A stretch of 64,000 nucleotides of DNA from Sphingomonas bacterium. Its GTDB lineage: Bacteria > Pseudomonadota > Alphaproteobacteria > Sphingomonadales > Sphingomonadaceae. The notes beneath the pieces were generated by a model. The model was not told the origin of the DNA. It saw nothing but the letters and a program-made list of their open reading frames with translations, and made no database searches. Position numbers and translations under genes: made by a program. The stretch covers positions 1-64,000 of the forward strand of contig NZ_CAHJWJ010000018.1 in the NCBI RefSeq assembly GCF_903642285.1, read 5' to 3'. Shown piece after piece: positions 54,356 through 63,575 of this stretch (position 1 is the first letter of the stretch; the number at the start of each line of letters is the position of its first letter).

Positions 54356-56115
54356 CGGAGACCGGCGCGACGTTGCTGCTGCGTGACGGGTTCGTGTTGC
54401 TTGGCATGGGGCTGGTGTTCGTGCTGCTGTTCCGGCGGCTCGGGCTCGGTGCGACGCTGGGGTATCTGGTCGCGGGTGCAGTCGTCGGGCCGCATGTCCT
54501 GGGACTGGTCGGCGATGCCGAAGCCAAGATGGGGATCGCCGAACTCGGCATCACGCTGCTGCTGTTCATCGTCGGGCTGGAGCTGAACCCGACCCGGTTG
54601 TGGCGGCTGAAGCAGGAGATATTCGGGCTTGGTCTCATCCAGGTCGTGATCTGCGGCTTCGCGATCACCGGCGTCGTCTGGATCGGTACGCGTTTCTCCG
54701 CCGCCGCGGCGTTCGCGCTCGGGCTGCCGCTGGCGTTGTCGTCGACCGCGCAGGTGCTGCCGATGCTGCAATCGGTCGGGCGGCTGCGCACGCCGTTCGG
54801 CGAACGCGCCTTCTCGATCCTGTTGTTCCAGGACCTGTCGATCGTCCCGCTCATCACGATCGTCGCCGCCCTCTCGCGCAACCCCGCCGACGCGAATGCA
54901 CCGCCGGGCTGGTTGCTTGCGGCCTACACGGTGGGTGCCGTCGTCGGGCTGGTGATCGTCGGGCGGTTTGCGATCCGGCCGCTGTTCCGGCTGATCGGCG
55001 ATCTGGGCGAGCGCGAGATGTTCGTCTTCGCCGGGCTGTTCACCGTCATCGCCAGCGCCGCGCTGATGCAGGCGCTCGGGCTGTCGACCGCGCTTGGCGC
55101 GTTCGTCGCCGGCGTGATGCTGGCGGACAGTCCGTATCGTCATGAACTGGAGGCGGATGTCGAGCCGTTCCGGTCGATCCTGCTCGGCCTGTTCTTCCTC
55201 GCGATCGGAATGCTGCTCGATCTGGGCGCGATCGCCGCGCGGCCGTTCTTCGTGATCGCCATGGCGCTGGCGCTGATCGCGACCAAGGCGACCGTGATGA
55301 CCGGGATCGGGCTGGCGTTCCGGATGAAGTGGCGGCAGGCGCTCGCGCTCGGGCTGTTGCTCAGCCAGGGCGGCGAGTTCGGCTTCGTCCTGTTCGCGCA
55401 GGCGCAGCGCGGGCTGCTGATCGCGCCCGAGGCGGCGAGCCTGTTCGGCGCGATCATCACGCTGTCGATGGCGACGACGCCGTTCCTGATGCGGGTCACG
55501 CAGCGTATCCGCGCCGAGCCCATGGTTGCGCAGGGCGACCGCGACGGCCCCAGGATCGACGGTGCGAACGCGCTCGTCGTCGGCTATGGCCGGTTCGGGC
55601 AGACCGTCGCGCAAATGCTGATCGCGCAGGGCATCCCCGTCACGCTGATCGACAACGATATAGAAATGATCGACATCGCGCGCGAATTCGGCGCGACGGT
55701 CTATTACGGGGACGGCACGCGCCTGGATCTGTTGCGGCAGGCGGGTGCACGTGAGGCGGAGTTGATCCTGTTCTGCATCGATGGTGACCAGATCGATCCG
55801 GGGCTGATCGCCGGGGTGCACGAGGCCTTTCCCGATGCCACGATCTTCGTGCGCGCCTATGACCGCCGCGCGGTCATCAAGCTGCGCGACGCGCCGGTCG
55901 AATATGTCGTACGTGAAGTGATGGAGTCGGCGGTGATGATGGCCCGACGCGCGCTCGCCAGCGTGTCGGTCGGCGAGCAGGAGATCGACCGGACCGAAAC
56001 CGAGTATCGACGGCGCGACCGCGAGCGGTTGCACGCCCAGCGCGAAAGCGGCGATCTCCGCGCGGCGGGTGATATCATGCTGACGCAGGATCCGCGAAGG
56101 GCGGAGGGCGCGTGA
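54352..56115 (+). CDS. KefB/KefC-type monovalent cation:proton antiporter
   Basis: 587 residues. CPA2 exchanger domain with about 12 membrane segments (first FVLLGMGLVFVLLFRRL; GYLVAGAVVGPHVLG; the ion-binding area LGITLLLFIVGLEL and LALSSTAQVLPML), then a TrkA-N domain from about 402 (ALVVGYGRFGQTVAQML; then VTLIDNDIEMID). It probably exports potassium in exchange for protons in stress. It overlaps both neighbours by 4 bases (ATGA and GTGA). Confidence 0.93.
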   Translation: MTETGATLLLRDGFVLLGMGLVFVLLFRRLGLGATLGYLVAGAVVGPHVLGLVGDAEAKMGIAELGITLLLFIVGLELNPTRLWRLKQEIFGLGLIQVVICGFAITGVVWIGTRFSAAAAFALGLPLALSSTAQVLPMLQSVGRLRTPFGERAFSILLFQDLSIVPLITIVAALSRNPADANAPPGWLLAAYTVGAVVGLVIVGRFAIRPLFRLIGDLGEREMFVFAGLFTVIASAALMQALGLSTALGAFVAGVMLADSPYRHELEADVEPFRSILLGLFFLAIGMLLDLGAIAARPFFVIAMALALIATKATVMTGIGLAFRMKWRQALALGLLLSQGGEFGFVLFAQAQRGLLIAPEAASLFGAIITLSMATTPFLMRVTQRIRAEPMVAQGDRDGPRIDGANALVVGYGRFGQTVAQMLIAQGIPVTLIDNDIEMIDIAREFGATVYYGDGTRLDLLRQAGAREAELILFCIDGDQIDPGLIAGVHEAFPDATIFVRAYDRRAVIKLRDAPVEYVVREVMESAVMMARRALASVSVGEQEIDRTETEYRRRDRERLHAQRESGDLRAAGDIMLTQDPRRAEGA

Positions 56116-56498
56116 AAAATCGCCCGATCTACGAACGCATGGGGTTTGCGCTGGCCGGCATCCGCGAGGCCTATGCGCGCGAACAGTCGTTCCGAATCCA
56201 TGTCCGGACGCTGGCGGGGGCGATCCTCGCACTGCTGGTGTTGCGGCCGAGCGCGATCTGGTGGGCGGCGATCGCGATCGTGGCCGCGCTGGTGCTGGCG
56301 TTCGAGATGATCAATTCCGCGCTCGAGGGTCTCGTCGACCTGATCCATCCCGAAGTCCATCCCGAGATCAAGGTGGTGAAGGACATGGCGTCGGGCGCGG
56401 TGCTGGTCGCCGGGTTCGCGGCGATCGTAGTGGCGCTATGCCTGCTGATCGCGGTGGCACCGCGGTTCCTGGGTGAGCTGAGGGGGTGGATCGGATGA
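56112..56498 (+). CDS. dgkA: Diacylglycerol kinase DgkA
   Basis: 128 residues, GTG start at 56112. Three membrane segments and the conserved ERMGFALAGIREAYAREQSFR and EMINSALEGLVDL (catalytic Glu/Asn), with KVVKDMASGAVLVA. It recycles diacylglycerol to phosphatidic acid in the inner membrane. Overlaps the antiporter by 4 bases. Confidence 0.95.
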   Translation: MKNRPIYERMGFALAGIREAYAREQSFRIHVRTLAGAILALLVLRPSAIWWAAIAIVAALVLAFEMINSALEGLVDLIHPEVHPEIKVVKDMASGAVLVAGFAAIVVALCLLIAVAPRFLGELRGWIG

Positions 56499-56824
56499 AC
56501 TGGCTGGCGATATTGGCCGCGCTGTCGGGTGCGCTTGCGGTCGGTGCGGGCGCTTTCGGTGCGCACGGTACGAGCGGTCAGGCGGCGGAGTTGCTGAAGA
56601 CAGGAAGCCATTACCAGCTGATCCATGCGGTCGCCGCGCTGGTCGCGATGCGCCTCGACGTGCGGGGGCCGGGATGGTTGTTCGTGACCGGCGGCGCGCT
56701 GTTCGCGGTGTCACTCTACGCGCTGGCGATCGGTGCGCCGCGGCTGGTCGGCGTGGTGACGCCGATCGGCGGGGCGCTGCTGATCGGCGGGTGGTTGTGG
56801 CTGGCCTGGGCGGCGCGGGGATGA
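56495..56824 (+). CDS. DUF423 (YgdD-like) membrane protein
   Basis: 109 residues from ATG 56495, overlapping the dgkA stop by 4 bases. WLAILAALSGALAVGAGAFGAHG and HYQLIHAVAALVAM are the DUF423 hallmarks. Four membrane segments. Function unknown. Last of the radA-to-DUF423 plus-strand group. Confidence 0.9.
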   Translation: MNWLAILAALSGALAVGAGAFGAHGTSGQAAELLKTGSHYQLIHAVAALVAMRLDVRGPGWLFVTGGALFAVSLYALAIGAPRLVGVVTPIGGALLIGGWLWLAWAARG

Positions 56825-56864
56825 TTGGGTCCCGTCCCCGATGCATTCGCTGCGACGGGCGACC

Positions 56865-57005
56865 CTATCGCTTCTTCCGGCACGCGTCCGAGCAATAGAT
56901 CACGCTGTCCCAATCCCGCGCCCATTTCTTGCGCCAGGCGAAGGGCCGCCTGCAGGCCGGACACGTCTTCGTCGGCAAATTCCCCTTGGCGACCCCGTTC
57001 GGCAT
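56865..57005 (-). CDS. DUF2256 small zinc-finger-like protein
   Basis: 46 residues from ATG 57005, overlapping the aroB stop by one base. [15 protein letters not shown] and [16 protein letters not shown] give the two CxxC-like pairs of DUF2256, likely a metal-binding knuckle. Such genes are often missed because of length. Function unknown; related members are found near cryptochrome/photolyase genes. Confidence 0.85.
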   Translation of the reverse strand: MPNGVAKGNLPTKTCPACRRPFAWRKKWARDWDSVIYCSDACRKKR

Positions 57006-58105
57006 CAGCGCGGCTGCGCGTCGAGGAACGCTTCGACATCGGCGAGATCCACCTGTCCGTCCAGATAGGTCCGGCCGATCCCGTGCGCGAGCAGGAACGG
57101 CAGCCGCCCCGCGCTCGCCTTCTTGTCCTTGCGCATATGATCGACCAGCGTCGCACCCGACGCAGTGACGCCCGTCGCGGCCAGGCTATCGGGCAGCCCG
57201 ACGGAACGCAGGTGTCGGCGGACGCGCAGCACGTCGCCGTCGCTGCAATCGCGATACTGAGCGGAGAAGCTGAACGCCAGTTCGCAACCCGCGGCAACCG
57301 CCTCGCCGTGGATCAGCGTCCCGTCGAACCCAGCTTCCGCCTCCAGCGCATGGCCGAAGGTATGGCCGAGATTCAGCAACGCGCGGATGCCGCTGGTCTC
57401 ATGCTCGTCCGCCGCGACGATCCGCGCCTTCGCCGACACGGCATGCGCGATCGCATAGGCCCGCGCATCGCCATCGCCAGCCAGCAGCGCCGCGCCGTTC
57501 GCCTCGCACCAGGCGAAGAAGGCGGAATCGTCGATCAGTCCGTATTTGACGACCTCGGCATAGCCCGCCGCGACCTCGCGCGCGGGCAGCGTATCGAGCA
57601 GGTCGGGATCGATCAGCACCAGGACGGGCTGGTGAAACGCACCGATCAGGTTCTTGCCCGCGCGCGTGTTGATCGCGGTCTTGCCGCCGACCGACGAATC
57701 GACCTGGGCGAGCAACGTCGTCGGGACTTGCACGAACCGGCATCCCCGCTTCAGGATCGCACAGGCGAAACCGACCAGATCGCCGATCACCCCGCCGCCG
57801 AGCGCCACGACATGGTCGCCGCGTTCGACGCCGAATGCGAGCAGCGCGTCGCACAGCATTTCCAGCGTCGCCCAACTCTTGGTACGTTCGCCCGGGGCCA
57901 GAACGACGGCCTCGCTGGCGATCCCCGCCGTCTTCAGCGACGCCTGCAGCGTCGCCAGATGCGGCCGGACATTTTCGTCCGTCACGATGACGATACGCCG
58001 CTTGCCGACCAGCGGTGCCAGGTGATCCGCGGCGCGCGCCAGCAGTCCGCCCTCGATCAGGATCGGATAGGTGCGCTCGCCGAGCGCGACGGTGACGGTC
58101 TTCAT
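57005..58105 (-). CDS. aroB: 3-dehydroquinate synthase AroB
   Basis: 366 residues. Second step of the shikimate pathway, NAD+ and zinc dependent. Motifs: [16 protein letters not shown] (about 103-118), [21 protein letters not shown] and the metal His and Glu in [15 protein letters not shown] and [10 protein letters not shown]. Overlaps aroK by 4 bases. Confidence 0.97.
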   Translation of the reverse strand: MKTVTVALGERTYPILIEGGLLARAADHLAPLVGKRRIVIVTDENVRPHLATLQASLKTAGIASEAVVLAPGERTKSWATLEMLCDALLAFGVERGDHVVALGGGVIGDLVGFACAILKRGCRFVQVPTTLLAQVDSSVGGKTAINTRAGKNLIGAFHQPVLVLIDPDLLDTLPAREVAAGYAEVVKYGLIDDSAFFAWCEANGAALLAGDGDARAYAIAHAVSAKARIVAADEHETSGIRALLNLGHTFGHALEAEAGFDGTLIHGEAVAAGCELAFSFSAQYRDCSDGDVLRVRRHLRSVGLPDSLAATGVTASGATLVDHMRKDKKASAGRLPFLLAHGIGRTYLDGQVDLADVEAFLDAQPR

Positions 58106-58641
58106 CGGCCGATCGCCTTCAGGATAGCGGCGACGGTCGCGTCATGCGGCGTCCGGTTGCTCGCGACATGGATCGGGGCCAGCGCATAGATCGGATCGCG
58201 CACGCTCGCCAGCGCGCTCAGCACGCCGTGCGGATCGCGGCCGCGAAGCAACGGCCGCGTATCGCGTCGGCGGACTCGCTCGACCAGGACGTCGGGATGC
58301 GCGCTGAGCCAGATCGCCGTGGTCTGGTCGAGGATCAGCGCGCGCGTCTCCGCGTTGATGAACGCGCCGCCGCCCGTCGCGATGACCTTGGGCCGGCCGT
58401 CGATGAGCCGCGCGATCACGCGGCGTTCGCCGTCGCGGAAATACGCTTCCCCGAACCGGTCGAAGATTTCCGCTACGGTCATCCCCGCCGCCGCCTCGAT
58501 CTCATCGTCGGCATCGACGAACGGCAGCGCCAGCCGGGTCGCGAGCCGGCGTCCGACGGTCGATTTCCCGACGCCCATCAGGCCGACGAGAACGATGGGC
58601 AGGCCGGTCCATCCGGGCGGGGGGTTGTGGCTTTGCAACAT
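58102..58641 (-). CDS. aroK: Shikimate kinase AroK
   Basis: 179 residues. Phosphorylates shikimate. P-loop GLMGVGKSTVGRRLA (about 19-33), shikimate-binding DADDEIE, FRDGERRVIARL and ATGGGAF; LID region RRDTRPLLRG. Coupled to aroB (ATGA). Confidence 0.96.
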   Translation of the reverse strand: MLQSHNPPPGWTGLPIVLVGLMGVGKSTVGRRLATRLALPFVDADDEIEAAAGMTVAEIFDRFGEAYFRDGERRVIARLIDGRPKVIATGGGAFINAETRALILDQTTAIWLSAHPDVLVERVRRRDTRPLLRGRDPHGVLSALASVRDPIYALAPIHVASNRTPHDATVAAILKAIGR

Positions 58642-58723
58642 CGGAAGCGCCGCTATACAGCGGGCGTGCGCGGCGGCAAAACCGTGCGCGGTGTCGCTTT
58701 ACCGTTCTGTCCAAGGTCTGCCC

Positions 58724-58861
58724 ATGTCCCGCCCGCTGATCGTCCTGCTTCTCGTCCTCGTCCTCGTGATCGGCGGGATGGTGTTCCTCGCCGGGCGGTC
58801 GCGCGAGCAGCCGCAGACGCGGGTCGAGAAGGTCGTGCCGCTTGCCAATCTCCAGAGCTAG
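58724..58861 (+). CDS. Small single-span membrane peptide
   Basis: 45 residues from ATG 58724. One membrane helix (PLIVLLLVLVLVIGGMVFLA) and a short polar tail with VEKVVPLANLQS. It is divergent from aroK and just upstream of the secreted protein gene, its stop one base before GTG 58863. No family recognised. The coding character (G/C third positions, hydrophobic helix and positive tail) is clear. Confidence 0.7.
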   Translation: MSRPLIVLLLVLVLVIGGMVFLAGRSREQPQTRVEKVVPLANLQS

Positions 58862-58862
58862 C

Positions 58863-60632
58863 GTGCGCCGGCTCGCGGCGCCGGCGGCCGGGGTATCGCT
58901 CGCTCTCGCCGCCGCCTGGATACCGGCGATCGGACAGGATCGCCCCGAATCGATCCTGCCACCCGGCTTCGGTGAACCGACATCGAGGCCAAGCGCAGCG
59001 CCGACGGCGGGATCGACACCCGCGAGCCCCGGCGCGACGATCGAAGCGTTGCCGAACGGATTGCCGACCGCGAGCCCGGGCGACACGCCGACCGCGACGC
59101 CGACACCCGATGCGCACCTGCTCGCGGAATATGCGTTGCCGTCCTTTGCGCGGCGTTCGCTGGCGCAGGTAGGATCGATCGGTACGGGGGATGGCGGTTT
59201 GCCGGGCGACGCCTTCGGCGCGGCGGACGGACCCTATCTCGAACGGTTGATGCGGACGCTCGACGCGCCGCTGCCGTCGCGCTGGATGTCGATCCTGCTT
59301 CGTCGCGCGCTTGTGTCGGCGGTCGATACGCCGCAGGGCGTCAACGGCGCGGATTTCGCGGCGGAACGCGCCTGGCTGCTGTTGCGGATGGGCGAGTCGC
59401 TATCAGCGCGAGCGGTCGCGCAGGACGTCGATACCAACAACTATACGCCGAAACTCTATCAGGTGGCGATGAACACCGCGCTGGCGACGGGCGATCCGGC
59501 GCAATTATGTCCGCTGATCGATGGCGGCGTTCGGGAGACGGGCGAGGCGGGGTGGACGCTGGCGAAGGCGATGTGCGTCGGCCTGTCCGGCGAAGCCGCC
59601 CGCGCCGGTACGCTCGTCACCCAGGCCAAGCGGCATAATGTCGCGCGCGGCGTGGACCTTCTGCTCGCGCAGAAGGTCGTCGGTACGGGCGCGCAGGGTC
59701 GGCAGGCGGTTACGATCGAATGGACCGGAGTCGACCGGCTGACCGCATGGCGCTTCGGCCTCGCGACCGCGACCGGAGTCGCGATCCCCGACGAACTATA
59801 TGCCGGTGCCGGGCGGCAAGTGAATTACTGGCGCGCGCTGGCACCCGCGATCCCGCTGGCGGCGCGAGTCGCTCCGGCGGAGGCGGCGGCGGGGCAGGGG
59901 GTGCTGTCGAATGCCGCATTGGTCGATCTCTACAGTGCGGTCGATGCCGCTGACGACAGCGCCGCCGCGCCTGCGGCCACGGCACAGGACCTGAAAACCG
60001 CCTATACCGGTACGACCGTCGATGCGCGGATGGCCGCGATGCGCCAGCTTTGGGGCGCGACAGGGGCGAAACCGGCCTATGCGCGACTCGTCCTGACCGC
60101 TCGTGCCGCCGCGCAGATCCCGGTGGCGAGCGGCAGCGGAGACGCATCGGCACTGGTCGCCTCCATGCTGTCCGCCGGGCTCGACCGGACCGCGATGCGC
60201 TGGCGCGGCTCGGTCGACAAGGGCGGCGACGCGTGGGCGATGATCGTGCTCGCCGATCCGGACTCGACCGGATCGATCGGCTATGGCGATCTGGCCGGTT
60301 ATTCGGGAAGCGGCGACGCGGGGCTGAAGCAGCGGCTTCTCTTTGCGGGCCTGGCCGGGCTGGGAAGGCTGGCACCCGGCGATATCGAACGCGCGGCGGA
60401 AAAGCTGAACGTCCGTATCGGTGCGGAGAACGCCTGGACGCGCGCGCTGGACCGCGCTGCGCGTGCCGGTCAGCCCGGGACCGTGGTGCTGCTCGCCGCA
60501 GTGGGCATGCAGACGCCGTCCTGGCACGGCGTTCCGCCCGAGATGCTGTACCGGATCGTCGGCGCGCTGCGATCGGTTGGGCTGGAAGGCGACGCCCGCA
60601 TGATCGCCGCCGAGGCGATCGCGCGCCTGTGA
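58863..60632 (+). CDS. Large exported Ala-rich protein of unknown function
   Basis: 589 residues if started at GTG 58863 (TTG 58842 is the alternative). MRRLAAPAAGVSLALAAAW is a signal peptide, ending AIGQ. A Pro/Thr/Ala-rich low-complexity stretch (about 30-85) is followed by a mostly helical, repetitive domain with many Ala/Gly (FAAERAWLLLRMGESLSARAV, VAMNTALATGDPAQLCPLIDG, TLAKAMCVGLSGEAARAGTL), resembling TPR-like helical repeats. Probably periplasmic. Forms a unit with the small membrane peptide and perhaps xerD. Confidence 0.75.
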   Translation: MRRLAAPAAGVSLALAAAWIPAIGQDRPESILPPGFGEPTSRPSAAPTAGSTPASPGATIEALPNGLPTASPGDTPTATPTPDAHLLAEYALPSFARRSLAQVGSIGTGDGGLPGDAFGAADGPYLERLMRTLDAPLPSRWMSILLRRALVSAVDTPQGVNGADFAAERAWLLLRMGESLSARAVAQDVDTNNYTPKLYQVAMNTALATGDPAQLCPLIDGGVRETGEAGWTLAKAMCVGLSGEAARAGTLVTQAKRHNVARGVDLLLAQKVVGTGAQGRQAVTIEWTGVDRLTAWRFGLATATGVAIPDELYAGAGRQVNYWRALAPAIPLAARVAPAEAAAGQGVLSNAALVDLYSAVDAADDSAAAPAATAQDLKTAYTGTTVDARMAAMRQLWGATGAKPAYARLVLTARAAAQIPVASGSGDASALVASMLSAGLDRTAMRWRGSVDKGGDAWAMIVLADPDSTGSIGYGDLAGYSGSGDAGLKQRLLFAGLAGLGRLAPGDIERAAEKLNVRIGAENAWTRALDRAARAGQPGTVVLLAAVGMQTPSWHGVPPEMLYRIVGALRSVGLEGDARMIAAEAIARL

Positions 60633-60683
60633 TCGCCGAGCTGTGATAGCCCAGCCGAGATCGTCGGGCCATGATCGGTGGCG

Positions 60684-61589
60684 ATGACCGGAAGCCGCGA
60701 TCACCGACTCGTCGCGTTGTTCCTCGAAATGCTGGCGGCCGAAGCGGGCGCTGCGACGAACACGCTATCGGCCTATCGCAGCGATCTGATGCTGGCCTCC
60801 GCGACGCTCGGCGGGCGATTGACGGATGCGGACTCATCGACGCTTGCCGCGCTCGGCGAGGATTGGCGCGCGCTCGCGCGGTCGACCGTCGCGCGGAAAT
60901 CCGCGGCGCTCCGGCGTTTCTTCGCGTTCCTGGCGGACGAAGGTCACCGTGCGGACGATCCCGGTGCCGCACTGCCCCGGCCGGGTACGGCGCGCGCCTT
61001 GCCGAAGGTGCTGGGGCATGCCGATGTCGACCGCCTGTTCGCGACGATCGAGGCACGGCTGGCGGTCGCGCACCCCCGACCCGGCGATCTGCGGCTGTCC
61101 GCGCTGATCGAGCTGCTCTACGGCTCGGGTCTGCGCGCGACCGAACTCGTCAGCCTGCCGCGGTCCGCGGTCCATCCCGAGCAGCCATACATGATCGTGA
61201 AGGGGAAAGGCGAGCGCGAGCGGCTCGTACCGATTTCCGATCGGGCCCGCGCCGCGGTGATCGCGTGGCGCGGGCATGTGGCTACCGACCGCGCATGGCT
61301 GTTTCCGTCGGGCAAGCGGCATCTGTCGCGCATCCGTCTCTACCAGATCGTCCGCGCGCTGGCGGTGGAGGCGGGGATACCCGTCGACCGGGTCAGCCCG
61401 CATGTCCTGCGTCACGCCTTCGCCACCCACCTGCTGGCGGGGGGGGCGGACCTGCGCGCGCTGCAGACGATGCTCGGCCATGCCGACATCGCGACGACGG
61501 AGATCTACACGCATGTCGACGCCAGTCGGCTGGTCGAACTGGTCAACACCCGACACCCGCTCGTTGAATTAGCGCCCCGTCGCGGGTAG
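60684..61589 (+). CDS. xerD: Tyrosine recombinase XerD
   Basis: 301 residues from ATG 60684 (GTG 60678 is possible). The N-terminal SAM-like core-binding domain (LFLEMLAAEAGAATNTLSAYRSDL, in parts FLEMLAAE and AYRSDL) precedes the catalytic domain with Arg in LYGSGLRATELV, Lys in VKGKGERERLVP, HxxR in SPHVLRHAFATHLL, His in MLGHADI and Tyr in TTEIYTHV. It resolves chromosome dimers at dif with XerC. No integrase context such as an att site is near, so XerD rather than a phage integrase. Confidence 0.93.
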   Translation: MTGSRDHRLVALFLEMLAAEAGAATNTLSAYRSDLMLASATLGGRLTDADSSTLAALGEDWRALARSTVARKSAALRRFFAFLADEGHRADDPGAALPRPGTARALPKVLGHADVDRLFATIEARLAVAHPRPGDLRLSALIELLYGSGLRATELVSLPRSAVHPEQPYMIVKGKGERERLVPISDRARAAVIAWRGHVATDRAWLFPSGKRHLSRIRLYQIVRALAVEAGIPVDRVSPHVLRHAFATHLLAGGADLRALQTMLGHADIATTEIYTHVDASRLVELVNTRHPLVELAPRRG

Positions 61590-61598
61590 CGAGGCGCG

Positions 61599-62546
61599 AT
61601 GCCCAGCTTTTTAGACTTCGAGAGACCGATCGCCGAGCTGCAGGGCCGGATCGACGAACTGCGTGACACCGCTGCCGACGGGTCGGTGGATATCGACGCC
61701 GAGATCGGGCGGCTGCAAGCCAAGTCCGACAAGCTGCTGAAGGATACCTTCGCCCGGCTGACGCCTTGGCAGAAGACGCAGGTCGCGCGGCATCCCGAGC
61801 GGCCGCATTTCAAGGATTACGTCGCCGGGCTGTTCGCGGAATTCGTGCCGCTGGCCGGCGACCGCGCCTTTGCCGACGATCAGGCGATCATCGGCGGCTT
61901 CGCGACGTTTCGCGGGCGCAAGGTCATGGTCATCGGGCACGAGAAGGGCGACGACACCGCGAGCCGCCTTCGCCACAATTTCGGGATGGGCAAGCCGGAG
62001 GGCTATCGCAAGGCGATCCGTCTCGTCGAACTCGCGGACCGGTTCGGCTTGCCGGTTATCACGCTGGTCGACACCTCGGGTGCGTTCCCCGGTATCCAGG
62101 CGGAGGAGCGCGGCCAGGCCGAGGCGATCGCCCGGTCGACCGAGGCGTGCCTGAACGCGGGCGTTCCCGTCGTCGCCGCGATCGTCGGCGAGGGCGGATC
62201 GGGTGGCGCGGTCGCGCTGGCGGCGGGCAATCACGTCCTGATGTTCGAACATGCGGTCTATTCCGTCATCAGCCCGGAAGGATGCGCCTCGATCCTGTGG
62301 CGAACGGCCGACAAGGCACCCGATGCGGCCGAGGCGATGCGGGTGACGGCGCAGGATTTGAAGATGTTCGGCATCATCGATACGATCGTGCCCGAACCGG
62401 TCGGCGGCGCGCACCGCGATCCCGCGGCGGCGATCGCGGCATTGGGCGACGCGCTGGCGGCGACGCTCCATATTTTGACGAGCGAGGACCCCGCGCGGTT
62501 GCGGCAGGGGCGGCGCGAGAAGTTCCTCGCGATGGGTCGGCTTTGA
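61599..62546 (+). CDS. accA: Acetyl-CoA carboxylase carboxyltransferase subunit alpha
   Basis: 315 residues. Pairs with AccD (37911) in malonyl-CoA synthesis. [78 protein letters not shown] and [12 protein letters not shown] define it. It lies 9 bases after xerD. Confidence 0.97.
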   Translation: MPSFLDFERPIAELQGRIDELRDTAADGSVDIDAEIGRLQAKSDKLLKDTFARLTPWQKTQVARHPERPHFKDYVAGLFAEFVPLAGDRAFADDQAIIGGFATFRGRKVMVIGHEKGDDTASRLRHNFGMGKPEGYRKAIRLVELADRFGLPVITLVDTSGAFPGIQAEERGQAEAIARSTEACLNAGVPVVAAIVGEGGSGGAVALAAGNHVLMFEHAVYSVISPEGCASILWRTADKAPDAAEAMRVTAQDLKMFGIIDTIVPEPVGGAHRDPAAAIAALGDALAATLHILTSEDPARLRQGRREKFLAMGRL

Positions 62547-62616
62547 CGCACAATCGAAAAGGGCGGCAGGACCATGTCCCGCCGCCCGATCGCTTCAGTC
62601 TCGTCTTCCAGAAGGC

Positions 62617-62784
62617 TTAGGTAGCCTTCATGTTCGACGTGACGTTGCTGAAGGTCGTCTTGAGTTGGTTGCCCAAGCCCTGCATCGCGGCAATCGCGGC
62701 CACGGCGATGAGTGCGGCGATCAGGCCGTACTCGATGGCGGTCGCGCCCTTCTTGTTACGAAAAATCTTGCGGATCATCTGCAT
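62617..62784 (-). CDS. Flp-family type IVb pilin
   Basis: 55 residues from ATG 62784 (GGAG upstream). FRNKKGATAIEYGLIAALIA has the class III prepilin site G/ATAIEYGL, one membrane helix and a short C-terminus. Flp pilins make Tad-type surface fibres. No tad/cpa genes are nearby, so the machinery is elsewhere or missing. Confidence 0.93.
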   Translation of the reverse strand: MQMIRKIFRNKKGATAIEYGLIAALIAVAAIAAMQGLGNQLKTTFSNVTSNMKAT

Positions 62785-62913
62785 ACCGGTCTCCATTGCT
62801 ATCACTTCAATTACCCGGCTGAACCGGTAGACCGGAGCAGCACGACGATCTTTAGGAGAATGGCCGTTTAAAAAGACTTAAGCCTGGAACCTTTTTCGAA
62901 GCGGCTGAACGCG

Positions 62914-63117
62914 TCAGTGCGCTGCCGCGACGTTCGCGCTGATGTTGTTCCACAGCCCGGACGTCGCGTCCGCGAGGCCAATCAACGCGGCCATCATCGT
63001 CATGACGACCAGCGCCGCGATCAGCCCGTATTCGATCGCGGTCCCGCCGCGGCGATCGAGCGCGATACGCGCGACCACCCTAGCAATCCTTAGGGCGGAG
63101 ATGCGGGGCGGTCTCAT
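62914..63117 (-). CDS. Second Flp-family type IVb pilin
   Basis: 67 residues. RRGGTAIEYGLIAALVVMTMM carries the prepilin cleavage site and helix; a longer N-terminal leader (about 24 residues, Arg-rich). Diverged from the neighbour at 62617, perhaps a pseudopilin or variant pilin. Same strand, 129 bases upstream of it. Confidence 0.88.
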   Translation of the reverse strand: MRPPRISALRIARVVARIALDRRGGTAIEYGLIAALVVMTMMAALIGLADATSGLWNNISANVAAAH

Positions 63118-63149
63118 GACAGGTTAGATAGATGAAGAGGTTTTAACGA

Positions 63150-63575
63150 ATGGCGAACACGATGTTGGAACGCTCCGCACCGCCGTTGATCGTCGCGGCC
63201 GCCGCGCTGATCGATCGCGATGGACGTGTCCTGGTTCAACGCCGGCCCGCCGACACGGCGCATGGCGGGTTGTGGGAATTTCCCGGCGGCAAGCTGGAGC
63301 CGGGCGAAACGCCCGAAGCGGCGCTGATCCGCGAATTGGAGGAGGAATTGTCGATCGCGGTTCCGTGCGGCTGTCTGAGCCCTGCCGCCTTTGCCAGCGC
63401 GCCGCTGCCCGACCGGCATCTGTTGTTGCTACTGTTCGTCGCCCGCAAATGGACCGGCGTCCCGCGCGCGCTCGCGGCCAGCGACCTGCGCTGGGTGCGC
63501 CCGGCCGACCTCCACGCGCTCGACATGCCGCCAGCCGACAAGCCGCTGATCGCGATGTTCGAGGCCATGCTCTGA
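63150..63575 (+). CDS. mutT: MutT-type 8-oxo-dGTP diphosphatase (Nudix)
   Basis: 141 residues. The Nudix box GKLEPGETPEAALIRELEEELSI (about 50-72; shown here by its parts GKLEPGET and RELEEEL) is intact. VLVQRRPADTAHGGLWEFPGG is typical of MutT, which removes 8-oxo-dGTP from the nucleotide pool. Divergent from the pilin gene. Confidence 0.93.
   Translation: MANTMLERSAPPLIVAAAALIDRDGRVLVQRRPADTAHGGLWEFPGGKLEPGETPEAALIRELEEELSIAVPCGCLSPAAFASAPLPDRHLLLLLFVARKWTGVPRALAASDLRWVRPADLHALDMPPADKPLIAMFEAML

Noticed and set aside
60684..61589. Phage or genomic-island integrase
   Set aside because: The protein fits XerD, lies in a housekeeping context before accA, and there is no tRNA or att duplication beside it.
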